Part shown: in pieces, positions 29,201 to 37,060 of the stretch
Layout of the letters: every line of letters begins with the position of its first letter
How positions within the stretch are numbered: position 1 is the first letter of the stretch
DNA from: Moesziomyces globuligerus
Lineage: Eukaryota > Basidiomycota > Ustilaginomycetes > Ustilaginales > Ustilaginaceae
Assembly: GCA_030849465.1 (NCBI GenBank)
Contig: JARVLF010000020.1
Coordinates: forward strand, 496,001-560,000
Direction of reading: 5' to 3'
DNA length: 64,000 nucleotides
Made by a program: the position numbers and the translations under genes
The notes under the pieces: model-generated
What the model saw: only the letters and a program-made list of their open reading frames with translations
What the model was told of the DNA's origin: nothing
The model's database searches: none

Positions 29201-30425
29201 TCTCGCGCAGGATGGTGCCGCGAGCGTTCATGACCTGCTGGTAGCCGCCGCTGAGGTGGAAATTGTACTGGGGCGGCTTGGCGACACCGCTGAGGCTGGG
29301 ACGCGAGGCGGCCCTGGTGGCAGAATTGGGCGAGCGCAGTTGGGCGGAAGAGAGACCTACTTCCTGCGCGACATGGCTGCCGCTGGCCGACTGAGGGTTA
29401 AGGGAGGAGAGCGAGAGGGAGCTGGAATTGAGGCCAGGGAAGCCAGCGCCGAGCGCTTCGCCTGCTGTGCGGCCGGTGAAGTAGGCGGGCGAGTGCGCGT
29501 CGGGCGTGCCAATGGGCTGGGGATGGTACTGCTGGTAAGGGTAGCCGGAGGCGTTGGCGCCATTTGGGTTGGGGAAAGGAAGCTGGTCGAGGCTCTGAAG
29601 GGAGGAGAAGGAGCTCTGACGCGGGAAGGGATGCGTGAGCGGGGTGGAAGGCATGCGTGACTCGTCGACCTGGGCGACAGGAGCAAAGGAGACGAGGCAC
29701 TGGTGGTTGGACATGACGTCGGAGCTGAGCTTCTGGATAGCCTCTTGAAGATCCTTGCTGCTCTGAGACTGCGTCATGCCACGCTCATGCTGGTTGGCGG
29801 AGATGGAGTTGGAGGCAGAGTGAGTGGCGCTACCGGCGTTGCCACCGACGGCGCTGCTGGGAGCGGTGCTGTCTGCGACGAACGAGGCGGCGGATGAGAC
29901 GTCAAAGCTGGAGCGGGTGCCGACGGTGGAGCGGCTGTCTCGATGCTGGTTGGCGGCGACGTCGTCGGCAAGGCCTGAACTGGAGAGCTTGGAGGGGCGA
30001 GCGTTGCCGCGCTCGCCGATGGGAGCGAGCGGGGTGGAGGTTTCAGCGTCGTTGGCAGAGGCAGAAGCGTTGGCGTTGGCGGGGGCGGAGGCGTCTGACT
30101 CGGCCTTCTCTGCGCCGACGGCCTCGACGATGCGTTCGCTGGTACGCTTGCCACCGAAAGCACTGGGCATGAAGGCCTTGACGCTTGGGGGGAAACGGGA
30201 ACGCATCGAGGTGAAGCGACCGGGGAGTGAGGAGGCGGGCGCCTCGGGGGCTACGGAGGGAGCGGTTCCGGTTCGCGCACCTACGGCGTTGTTAGAGCGA
30301 AGACCATCATGACCAAAGCCGGGCGCCGAATTGGAGGGAGCAGCCGAGTTGGCGGGAGCGTCCGAGACAAAGCTGCTCGCGCCGATGGAGCGCGGGATGG
30401 TGAAGGAAGTCGAGTAGAGATCCAT
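26214..30425 (-). CDS. Multi-KH-domain RNA-binding protein, Khd4-like
   Basis: A single-exon ORF of 1403 residues. A Ser/Ala/Asn-rich N terminus (about 1-400) precedes several KH-type modules. Clear examples are ADVRRKLDEVQTATGATITL (about 450), IDYKLHNIIGGRKRCVVQKI (about 510), FHVPEAYHKRIIGVGGKNIQ (about 810; canonical GxxG as GVGG) and ISRRYHRTLLGEKAIFIHDI (about 900). A degenerate module follows near 1020. The C terminus (about 1130-1403) is Gln/Pro/His/Gly-rich. Size, module order and disordered ends resemble U. maydis Khd4, a post-transcriptional regulator of filament morphology and virulence reported to bind AUACCC. Orthology is an inference from memory of the family; a generic multi-KH protein (yeast YLL032C type) is the alternative. 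An antisense ORF of 706 codons at 27540-29660 is a GC-rich shadow. Confidence 0.8.
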   Translation of the reverse strand: MDLYSTSFTIPRSIGASSFVSDAPANSAAPSNSAPGFGHDGLRSNNAVGARTGTAPSVAPEAPASSLPGRFTSMRSRFPPSVKAFMPSAFGGKRTSERIVEAVGAEKAESDASAPANANASASANDAETSTPLAPIGERGNARPSKLSSSGLADDVAANQHRDSRSTVGTRSSFDVSSAASFVADSTAPSSAVGGNAGSATHSASNSISANQHERGMTQSQSSKDLQEAIQKLSSDVMSNHQCLVSFAPVAQVDESRMPSTPLTHPFPRQSSFSSLQSLDQLPFPNPNGANASGYPYQQYHPQPIGTPDAHSPAYFTGRTAGEALGAGFPGLNSSSLSLSSLNPQSASGSHVAQEVGLSSAQLRSPNSATRAASRPSLSGVAKPPQYNFHLSGGYQQVMNARGTILRENPFKSTSSIKVPRADVFDVAPGSSPPGKESVKADVRRKLDEVQTATGATITLKSNDVRGADLGYGLETERVIEVLVSGPFESVELARVKVLVIFDEITGLRSEMCEIDYKLHNIIGGRKRCVVQKIEEETGTNIYLPSSFLGTFGSTAAGRGPAVAAQQNQIHITGEFFGVQRARDMLFQVSMHKSKGIISRDAAILPRKLDWMLTERLEELRSIMIDNGTYVAFPLLGSQASLISVFGDHRVNIERTIRSIMQLACQFYVASLWLLPVGFDVYLPSQANLNPTQVAPVLKHVSSASGAEVVFKSNCFEIHGLESEVRTAVSALLDLDLIKSFNFEVRFQIELANEHREFISGKKNGKVNKVMKQCGVRIKFETFNDYNFLIDVSGNDRNGVLQGLGLLQEELPAEISFHVPEAYHKRIIGVGGKNIQRIMKKFGVYVKFSNAEEFAALGGYLDNEDNVIARTPAKNAANLENLKLSVMELVSPKDKDYISETVSISRRYHRTLLGEKAIFIHDIESKTSSSVRFPARESASDLVTIFGPESQIHIAAQMLLDHVPFEAEFRAPNSLELAQAIQTAEFTTLTEQLKRDLSIAVSPVIEQRRPGGEAVFKLRLNRSNTDFLPTAKDAIEDFLINRNANIYAAPSRTRSDSFASAFPHFANKLISTAAAAESNESFQNSAAAAAAAEQARVNERRLRAAASTPDIKALFDSPAQHLHGGPGFPTTNGVSSATAANSPMIASSLYASPYGNGRGFGSDVWGMPTRGFPTSTASSATPSLIGLPAPAVGTPSAALPSPAGPGPIGGAMPSPAGGIQFPSQPLHHQSTNPRLSDELHMNRSVEGMSMEDRVKALRKPRSFAHRAQSLDIGAMAAQQASQHTSGSMSVGPSTPYGLGPIGTGAPTHFPGLVGAPAGYNGGGPAHHLYQAPQQQTAQSQHEAQPGFGLHNHHGGQGQAQPHHLHAASASISRLPPGRNAPIPDASTMDEVSRVLAQLAFDRA

Positions 30426-30441
30426 CTCTGCGACGGGAGGG

Positions 30442-30447
30442 GGGTAT
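30442..30447 (-). promoter_or_regulatory. AUACCC motif 16 nt upstream of the multi-KH start codon
   Basis: On the minus (sense) strand the sequence reads ATACCC, ending 16 nt before the ATG at 30425. AUACCC is the RNA element reported for U. maydis Khd4. Whether this hexamer is used is unknown; see the finding on possible autoregulation. Confidence 0.4.
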
Positions 30448-30652
30448 ACGGAGACCTGGACCGCAGCGGGAGCGCGGCACCAGAGCTCCGGGCAGCAGAG
30501 GGTCGCAACCGAGGACGTTGCCGTGAGCGAGCGAGAAACGAGGCGTGCGTTGTGCGCTTCTTTCGGCAGTCAAGGGCGTTGGATGAGGAGAGGAGCACGA
30601 ACAGATCGATGAACTTGCGAGCTGGTTGCGAAGGGAAAAAGGGTAGGCGGTA

Positions 30653-30658
30653 GGGTAT
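30653..30658 (-). promoter_or_regulatory. Second AUACCC motif upstream of the multi-KH gene
   Basis: A second ATACCC on the sense strand, 227 nt before the start codon. It counts only if the transcript leader extends this far. Confidence 0.3.
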
Positions 30659-32222
30659 ATCCGAGAGGATGGGCGGCTCGAGGTATATTGGAAGCGTGGG
30701 GAATAGTAGTGTCGATGCGAGGTCAGCGAGGAGGCATGAGCTCGAAGCACGGACGGACGGATTCGAGCGAGATGAAGGGGGCGGATGCTGGTGGGCAGAA
30801 GAAGTGGTCGGCGGAAGTGGCGGAAGAGTTGGAGGGTCGAATGCAGAGGAAGCAAAAGGCGGAGGTATCGATGAATGCGAGCGAGAGCTGCGAGCCAAAG
30901 CACTGGGCGAGGACGAGGAGGAGCAAGGAGGTCAAGGTGGGGAGGACGAGTTGGGCGTGAACGACGGGGTATGCACGGAGTATATGTCGAAGCTGTCCGC
31001 CTCGAAAGATGCCTGCCTTCTGAGCGATGCGGTCGGAGCGGGGTGGTTGGGGGTAAAGGAGGATGGTGCGAGGGAGTGGTGGGCTCGCGGGTGGTGTAGG
31101 GTCGAGCCAAGCGCAAGGTACAGACGGTGTGACAAAGTGGTTGTGCAGCGAGGCGGGTTGCTCAAGTCACGGTGCCAACTTGGCTACTCTAGCAGCTGGC
31201 GGTGATCGGAGGGTGAAAAACGACAGGCTGCTGCTGCTGCCGCCATAGGGAGAAGAAAAAAGGCTGAAAGAAAGGCTCACTTTGCTCTCAGGCGCGCGGT
31301 CCAAGCCCACCACCAGTCAGCGACACTCGAGTCTGGCTTTTTCTTTTTCTTTTTTCCCCTTTTTGCGTGGCTCCCGTGGCTTCCCCTGCATTGTGGTTTG
31401 AGGCGGAAGAAAATCCTCATTGGCTAGGGCGGTGAAGGTCATTTTTTTTTCGCATTTTCTGGAATTGCAAGCTTAGCCAGGGCAAAGCGTCAAGACGACC
31501 TGGCTCCGGCAGCTCGATGCCGACCAACACTTTTGTGGCCTCAGCTCCACGGCTTTTCTTGGGCAGTGTGGAGGCGTGGCCGCTGCGGCGTATTCGGAGC
31601 GTGCGGATGCCGCCTCGCATTCGCATTGCAACACCTCACCTCCACACCCAGCTCCGGGTTGGGCATTCACCATTGGCTCGTCGTGTCGCCGAGGTTCGAT
31701 CGCCTGCAGCTGGGCATCGTCGGGCCAAAGCCGACGAGCCAAAAGGCGGACGACTCGTTCTTCGCATGAAGCGGCTCGTGCGGGATCCTCGTTGCACCCA
31801 ACGGAGAGGCTGCTGGTCATCATCGCATCGTGCACAGCCGACACTGCCGAATCACGCTCTCAACGGCCAAGCTCGCTTTTGCTCCGTGTCCGCGTCACCC
31901 CGTCGACGCAGAGCCGCGATCTCAGCCTGGCATGCCTGAGCTCAAAAAAGCTGACGCACCAATGGGCGGGTGAGCCATGAGTGAGACACAGCACGCGGCC
32001 AAGCTCGCCTCGCATCCAAATTCTCCGATGGACATCGGCGCACCCCCTCCAGCACGGCTGCAATCACGGTCTAACAGCTCTCAAGTATTCGAGGCCCAAC
32101 GACTAACGTGCACCGAGCCCCGCCTCTCACAGTCTAACCACGCAGCTGAAGTACTTTGCACAGCGAACATCAACAAGCATACGATGACTACGGAATCCAC
32201 AGGCTCGAATCGGCCGCGGCCT

Positions 32223-33221
32223 TTACTCGGATGGCGGGGTGTAGGGCTCGATGAGCAACTTGCTGAAGCTCTTGAGCTTCTCGGTGCCGCGGACCTCCTC
32301 GGTGAGCAGCGGCATCTTGACAATGTGGAAGTCGTCGGCGTAGAGCTCGGCCATCTCGTTGAGATACTTTTCCTGCATCTGCTTGCGCACCTTGCAGTGC
32401 TGGCAGTTGGAGTCCTTCTTGGGATAGAGCAGCTGGTTGCACACGATGGCGTGCGTGTCGATCTCGTACTGCGTGAGCTCCTGGATGAGCCGTTCGGTCT
32501 CGTAGAGCGAGAGGAACTCGGCGATGCACACGCACACGAAGGTCGTCTTCTCCGGATCCTTGAACTGCGTGTTGACCTCGGTGATCACCTCGCGCATGCT
32601 CTCGAGCTTGGCAAACATGTCTTCCTGGTTGGCGCCACCGCCGCCGCCGAGCATCGATTGGAACTGGCCCAGCATCGGTCCGAGGCTGCGGCCGAGCGTG
32701 CTGAACTTGGCCAGCGCCTTTTCCAGCACGGTGGGGAAGGAGAGGAAGCGAAGCGTGTGACCGGTAGGTGCCGTGTCGAAGACGATCACGCTGTACTCCA
32801 TCGACTTGACGTGCTTCATGATCTCGGCGAAACCCATCGCTTCGTCCACACCCGGGATCGCAAACGCCAGGTCCTGCATCATCTGACCCATCGCACCGCC
32901 CGAGCTGTCCGACTGCTCGATCATCTCCTGGATGCTCGAGCTCGGATCGATCTCCATCGCAGAGAGGTTGTCAAAGCCGTTGACCTTGGTCGCTTCCTTG
33001 CCAAACTTTTGGCCAAACGCATCCGAGAGGTTGTGCGCCGGATCCGTCGAGATCAGCAGCACCGATTCGCGCACCTTGGACAGCTGGATCGCCAGCGAGC
33101 ACGACGTCGTCGTCTTGCCCACGCCACCCTTGCCGCCCACAAAGAGCCACTTGAGCGTCTTCTGGTCCAGGATGTTCTGCAGCGTAGGCGCAAGCGCGTC
33201 CTCTACCACCGCGGCCGACAT
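32223..33221 (-). CDS. GET3: GET3 / ASNA1 tail-anchored-protein targeting ATPase
   Basis: 332 residues from the ATG at 33221 ([20 protein letters not shown]). The deviant Walker [11 protein letters not shown] carries the signature lysine K31 and P-loop lysine K36. Switch I is [16 protein letters not shown], switch [17 protein letters not shown], and the zinc-binding CxxC is C273-Q-H-C276. A hydrophobic Gly/Met-rich helical region ([10 protein letters not shown] and [16 protein letters not shown]) corresponds to the client-binding groove. Get3 delivers tail-anchored proteins to the Get1/2 receptor in the ER. The frame is open upstream to an ATG at 33416, but that Arg-rich extension is not conserved in the family, so 33221 is preferred. 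Confidence 0.95.
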   Translation of the reverse strand: MSAAVVEDALAPTLQNILDQKTLKWLFVGGKGGVGKTTTSCSLAIQLSKVRESVLLISTDPAHNLSDAFGQKFGKEATKVNGFDNLSAMEIDPSSSIQEMIEQSDSSGGAMGQMMQDLAFAIPGVDEAMGFAEIMKHVKSMEYSVIVFDTAPTGHTLRFLSFPTVLEKALAKFSTLGRSLGPMLGQFQSMLGGGGGANQEDMFAKLESMREVITEVNTQFKDPEKTTFVCVCIAEFLSLYETERLIQELTQYEIDTHAIVCNQLLYPKKDSNCQHCKVRKQMQEKYLNEMAELYADDFHIVKMPLLTEEVRGTEKLKSFSKLLIEPYTPPSE

Positions 33222-33696
33222 TGTACTAGATGCCTCCCGTTTCTTTTTCCGTCTCTGGAGCTTGTGGTTCGAAGAGGTTTGAGCGTGAACAAGCGAAGGT
33301 CTGCGTCGGATATCGATGCGGTCCTCTTGGCGTCCTCTTGGGGTCCTTCGCGATGATTGATCGAGGCAAGAGTATGTGCGTGTGCGTAGACGGTAGCTGC
33401 GATTGTCCGAAATCACTCCGCACTTTCAGCACGCACGACAGCCTAAATTCCAATCCTTCGTCCTCCACCCGCGCTGCACTGCCTGATTGCTGCACCGCGC
33501 ACGTCCACTCTCTCGCTCGCTGCTGCCACGTCGGCCCGGCCCTTCGACCATCTACCGCGGGCTTCCAGACGCTGCTCGACGCGACCCAAATTCACCCACC
33601 GCCCGCCTCATCCTTTTCAATCACAATCGGAGCTAACACTCACTACGACGCTGCCAAGCGTGCATGTTTTGGAAGATTTGCATGGGGTGTGTGAGA
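33222..33696. other. Intergenic region between biotin-protein ligase and GET3
   Basis: 475 bp between tandem minus-strand genes, containing the GET3 upstream region and the 3' UTR of BPL1. No gene-like sequence was seen. Confidence 0.4.
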
Positions 33697-36246
33697 TCAC
33701 ATCTTGCGCTTGACGAGGTTCTGAAGCATGTCGAACGAGTTGCCGTCCGGCTGTAACTGGACGATGCCGCTGGCTCCTGCCTCGTGCGTGGTGCCCCAGG
33801 CCTTGGCGTCGGTGGCGTAGATATTCGACGTGCGCGGGACCGCCTGTAGCAGGCCGTAGTCGGACGAGATGCCGACGATGCGGACGCGTTCATCCCCCGC
33901 CGTCTGCGCGGCGGCCTCGGATCGAATCGCATCCTCGGTGAGCGTAGTCTCCTGGTCGCTGTGCAGCCACACCTCTCTGTACCTGTTGACAAACGGTCGA
34001 AAGTCGCCACCGTGTTGCAGAAAGACCTTCCAGATCGAGTCGAACGTCGAGAGGATGGCGCCCGCCAGCTTCTCCTGCGAGACCACCTCGAGCATCTGTT
34101 CGGCGCTCGCGCTCTGGTTGTGGATCGTCACCAGGTCCGAGACCGAGGTCGTCGGTCGCGCATTGAGGCAGTTGACACCGCATCCCGAGATGAGCACAAA
34201 CTCGTTGCCGCCACTGAACTGCGAATTGACCAGGATCCCACCGAGCTTCGCATACCGCTTGCCATCCAGTTCGAACGTCGCCGTCTTGGCCCTTGCGCCC
34301 TGCGTCTCCTGATCCGCGGGCGGGACTTCGGCGTAGATGTCGTTGGGCCACTTGATGCGTACCTTGTCGGCCACGCTACGCGCCGCCGCGCTCGTACCCA
34401 GCGCAAGCCGGATGCCCTCGACCACCGCAAGGCCCGAGAGGTACTGGAGGAAGACCGTCTTGCTGGCCATGGACACCGGCACGCGGAAGACGGCCGAGAA
34501 CTGCAGACAGCCCTTGGGCGAGATCCAGCGGTTGCCGCCGCGTCCCCGCCCGCTCATCTGCTGCGTCGCGAAGAACGTCGTCCCCACCGGCAGCGCCGCC
34601 AGCAGCCGCATGTTCTTGTCCAGCATCGTCTGCGTCGACGTCACCATCTGCGTGTACAGCGTTGGCGTTCCGAAGCTCGCCTCCACCGTCACCCCGCCCG
34701 AAGTGCCGAACGGGTTGAAGGGATCATAGGGCGCACGCCACGAGGTCCAGTGGCCAGGCTCCTGCTCCTGCTCGCGCTGCTTCTGCAGCTGGCGGAAGTG
34801 CTCCAGATGCGTCCCGTACGCCGCCATGTCCCAGTGCGGCAGCACGTCGGTCGACGGTTTTTCGTCCTTGCATACGAGCACGTACTTGGGCACCGCGTCC
34901 AGGTCCACCTCCTTGTCCGGCGTCGACTCAGCCTCCCCCTCTGCTGGCGTCGCCGGGATGATCGGCTTGGAAAACGCATCGTATTCGGCCGTCGAGCACA
35001 GCGCCTGTGCCTCTCGGATGCTGGCGGCGTCGGCGCGCACAAAGTGCATCGCGTCGTTCGAGTCCTTGACGCTCACGATGTGCGCCGTCTTGAGCGCGCC
35101 GCGCGCGTCGAAGCTATCGAGGTGCGATGCCGACGTCGCGCTGGCTTCCTTGGTGAGCTTGGCGGCGATGGCGTCGACGACCTGGTCGGCATCGCGTCCG
35201 ATCGCCGAGAGGAAGATCGGCAGCAGCCTGGGCTCTTCCGCATCCACCGCCGTTCCCGCTGCTGCGCTGACTGCCTTGTCCAAAGAAGCAGGGGCGGACG
35301 ATGCGGCCCAGGCCGGCAGCTCAGATCGGAGTCCGAGTCGACTCGAGAAGAGCTCGTGGAGCCAGTGGAGGCGGCGTTGCTCGTGGAGGCGGAGCTGGCG
35401 ATCGCGCTCCTCGCGGTCCGAGTGCTCGCGCGCGTGTGCCTGGCTGTTCTCCGCTAGCCGCACCGGCGTCGACGTCGGTAGCAGCGGGAACTCGGGATGC
35501 GTACCGAACAGCAGCGCCTTGCCGAACCCGACGCTGCTCAGCACCACCGCAGCTTGCCCCGCATAGTCTGGCCGGCTGGCCGCCGCCTCGGCCCGGTTCA
35601 GGTCGATGTCTAGACGCAGTTCATCGGGCTGCGTGTGCGCGTACCTCGCGAGCACCTCGACGCCCTGTGCAGCGAAGGTGTCGGCGTCCATGAATGCGCC
35701 GCCGCCGTTGTAGTGGCATCTCCACTGATCCTGCCCACCCCCGCCGGTCACACGGTCGAGGTCGACGATGCGCGCACCCTTGTCGGACTCGTACACGAAG
35801 CCCGCATACACCGTGCCGCGGCAGGTGCCGGGGAAGAAGCGGAGGAACGGCCGTGCGCCGTCGACCTGCATCGGCGTGCCGAGCTCGAACGAGCAGTGGC
35901 TCGACGCGAAATAGGCGCCGGCACAGATGCCGAGGAAGTTGCCGCCCGCCTCGACGTAGGTGCGGATCTCGTGCGCCGCCGTCCTCTCCGGTCCACTCGG
36001 TGCGCTCCGAGACGAAGGGTCGTCACTTCGGCGGAAGGGTCTGGCGAGCTCGGCGACGTACGGCAGATCGCGGCCACCGGGCAGCACGACGAGCGCAGTG
36101 CCCTTCTGCCATGGGTCGAGAGCGAGCGTGCGCGCATCGACCGACTTGACATCGTACGTGGTCAGAAGCAGCCGGAGCGTCTTGAGGGTGTGGTGGAGGG
36201 CCGACGTCGAGACGCCCGGGCCCGAGTAGACGAGCACGTCCGACAT
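33697..36246 (-). CDS. BPL1: Biotin-protein ligase (holocarboxylase synthetase)
   Basis: 849 residues from the ATG at 36246 (MSDVLVYSGPGVSTSALHHT). The N-terminal BPL_N domain (about residues 1-280) resembles a class I glutamine amidotransferase, with VVLPGGRDLPYV and FLGICAGAYFAS as the nucleophile-elbow-like region. The catalytic biotinyl ligase domain follows (about residues 510-760): TTFFATQQMSGRGRGGNRW contains the biotinyl-adenylate loop GRGRGG, followed by KGCLQFSAVF, RIKWPNDIYAE and GGILVNSQFSGG. The enzyme attaches biotin to carboxylases (acetyl-CoA and pyruvate carboxylase). Length is above yeast Bpl1 (690 residues) because of inserts. An in-frame upstream ATG at 36411 would add 55 Arg-rich residues; see findings. 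Confidence 0.93.
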   Translation of the reverse strand: MSDVLVYSGPGVSTSALHHTLKTLRLLLTTYDVKSVDARTLALDPWQKGTALVVLPGGRDLPYVAELARPFRRSDDPSSRSAPSGPERTAAHEIRTYVEAGGNFLGICAGAYFASSHCSFELGTPMQVDGARPFLRFFPGTCRGTVYAGFVYESDKGARIVDLDRVTGGGGQDQWRCHYNGGGAFMDADTFAAQGVEVLARYAHTQPDELRLDIDLNRAEAAASRPDYAGQAAVVLSSVGFGKALLFGTHPEFPLLPTSTPVRLAENSQAHAREHSDREERDRQLRLHEQRRLHWLHELFSSRLGLRSELPAWAASSAPASLDKAVSAAAGTAVDAEEPRLLPIFLSAIGRDADQVVDAIAAKLTKEASATSASHLDSFDARGALKTAHIVSVKDSNDAMHFVRADAASIREAQALCSTAEYDAFSKPIIPATPAEGEAESTPDKEVDLDAVPKYVLVCKDEKPSTDVLPHWDMAAYGTHLEHFRQLQKQREQEQEPGHWTSWRAPYDPFNPFGTSGGVTVEASFGTPTLYTQMVTSTQTMLDKNMRLLAALPVGTTFFATQQMSGRGRGGNRWISPKGCLQFSAVFRVPVSMASKTVFLQYLSGLAVVEGIRLALGTSAAARSVADKVRIKWPNDIYAEVPPADQETQGARAKTATFELDGKRYAKLGGILVNSQFSGGNEFVLISGCGVNCLNARPTTSVSDLVTIHNQSASAEQMLEVVSQEKLAGAILSTFDSIWKVFLQHGGDFRPFVNRYREVWLHSDQETTLTEDAIRSEAAAQTAGDERVRIVGISSDYGLLQAVPRTSNIYATDAKAWGTTHEAGASGIVQLQPDGNSFDMLQNLVKRKM

Positions 36247-36569
36247 GCTGCCGCGTTGCGTATGCAGGCGCCGCAGAGGCTCGACGCTCCAGCAGCCCGG
36301 ATTCGATGCTCTTACTGCCCACCTGAGAGCGATCTTCAGCGTCGGGCTCGGTCGAAGGCGAGATGTTGGCGTGGCGCAGCAATGGACAAACACCTTGACC
36401 GCGATGCACAAGCGCGCCTATCACTCTGCGGTCAGAGACTGTAGGTGGTGCTGCCGGTGGTGTTGGTATTCTCGGAAAGCAGAAGCGAGGGGTGCTTCTG
36501 GTCCGACACTTTCGCCCGCACGGACGGAGTCCTTTGCCGGACCCAGTCAGGCCACCGCCAATGCCAATG

Positions 36570-36575
36570 TATATA
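36570..36575 (+). promoter_or_regulatory. TATA-like element upstream of tRNA-Lys
   Basis: TATATA, about 37 bp upstream of the tRNA 5' end, where fungal tRNA genes often carry a TFIIIB-favouring TATA element. Inferred from position and sequence only. Confidence 0.4.
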
Positions 36576-36611
36576 CGCAATATTCCGCGCTTCGGACATC
36601 TAAGAATTTCA

Positions 36612-36710
36612 TCCCGGCTAGCTCAGTCGGTAGAGCGTCAGACTCTTATTCAAGGGTTTCCGAGCTTCGCTTGGTATCTGAATGTCGTGGGTTCGAGCCC
36701 CACGTTGGGA
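36612..36710 (+). tRNA. tRNA-Lys(CTT) with 27-nt intron
   Basis: A full cloverleaf can be drawn. The acceptor TCCCGGC pairs with GTTGGGA (two G-T pairs). The D arm is GCTC/GAGC with loop AGTCGGTA. The anticodon stem TCAGA pairs with TCTGA, and the anticodon is CTT at 36645-36647. The variable loop is ATGTC, and the T arm GTGGG/CCCAC has loop TTCGAGC. The B box is GGTTCGAGCCC at 36690-36700. An intron occupies 36649-36675, directly after position 37, the canonical place for nuclear tRNA introns cut by the splicing endonuclease. It decodes AAG, the preferred lysine codon in this GC-rich coding sequence. It is the only plus-strand gene in a run of minus-strand genes. Confidence 0.95.
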
Positions 36711-36717
36711 GATTCAC

Positions 36718-36726
36718 TTTTTTTTT
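36718..36726 (+). terminator. RNA polymerase III terminator of tRNA-Lys
   Basis: A run of nine T beginning 8 bp after the tRNA 3' end, the usual Pol III stop signal. Confidence 0.85.
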
Positions 36727-37060
36727 CGCCCTTTTGCTGCCATCATGAAGGGCAGGATTCTTGCCCCTTTTTGCCTGCCATCACTCTTGTGCTTTGGTCG
36801 AAGCATCGGGGCACCTGATATGTCTGCACGGAGCTGAACGCATATGCATGACTCAAAGCCGGTCGGGTAACGACTGTCCACGCCGGACTCGGTCTGATGG
36901 GGCTGGGCCTGTACCAAGCCGACTGCGAACGGCCGACTCAAAGCGACACACATGAGCGCAGGAACTCGGTAAGATGGAGAAAGGAAAATTGTTTATTCGA
37001 TACGGGGGGTATAGAGCCGAGGAGTGGCTTGTTTGGATCGACGCTGAAGAGCGCTGTCGA
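36727..37060. other. Intergenic region after tRNA-Lys, with RCL1 3' UTR
   Basis: 334 bp downstream of the tRNA terminator and of the RCL1 stop on the other strand. It includes an ATACCC on the RCL1 sense strand (37008-37013), 47 nt past its stop. No gene seen. Confidence 0.4.

Larger units (their letters stand above)
30426..32222. other. 1.8-kb region upstream of the multi-KH gene
   Basis: The longest gene-free stretch in the window. ORFs here (for example 30669-31205 on plus, 30307-31116 on minus) are compositionally biased and match no family I know. Pyrimidine tracts (31337-31364, and a T run at about 31441-31450) lie about 1 kb upstream of the start. It probably holds a long promoter and/or 5' leader of the KH gene plus the 3' UTR of GET3. 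Confidence 0.45.

Noticed and set aside
27540..29660. 706-codon open frame on the plus strand, antisense to the multi-KH gene
   Set aside because: Its translation is biased to Leu/Asp/Val/Glu/Arg as expected from the complementary frame of a GC-rich gene, has no family motifs, and the minus strand encodes clear KH domains.
30669..31205. 178-codon plus-strand frame upstream of the multi-KH gene
   Set aside because: Gly/Glu/Arg-rich composition, no recognisable domain, overlapping frames open on both strands; most likely GC-driven chance.
33222..33416. N-terminal extension of GET3 from an ATG at 33416
   Set aside because: Arg-rich sequence not found in the family; the conserved N terminus starts just after the ATG at 33221.
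33961..35457. 498-codon plus-strand frame antisense to biotin-protein ligase
   Set aside because: Arg/His/Leu-rich composition typical of a codon-bias shadow; no motifs.
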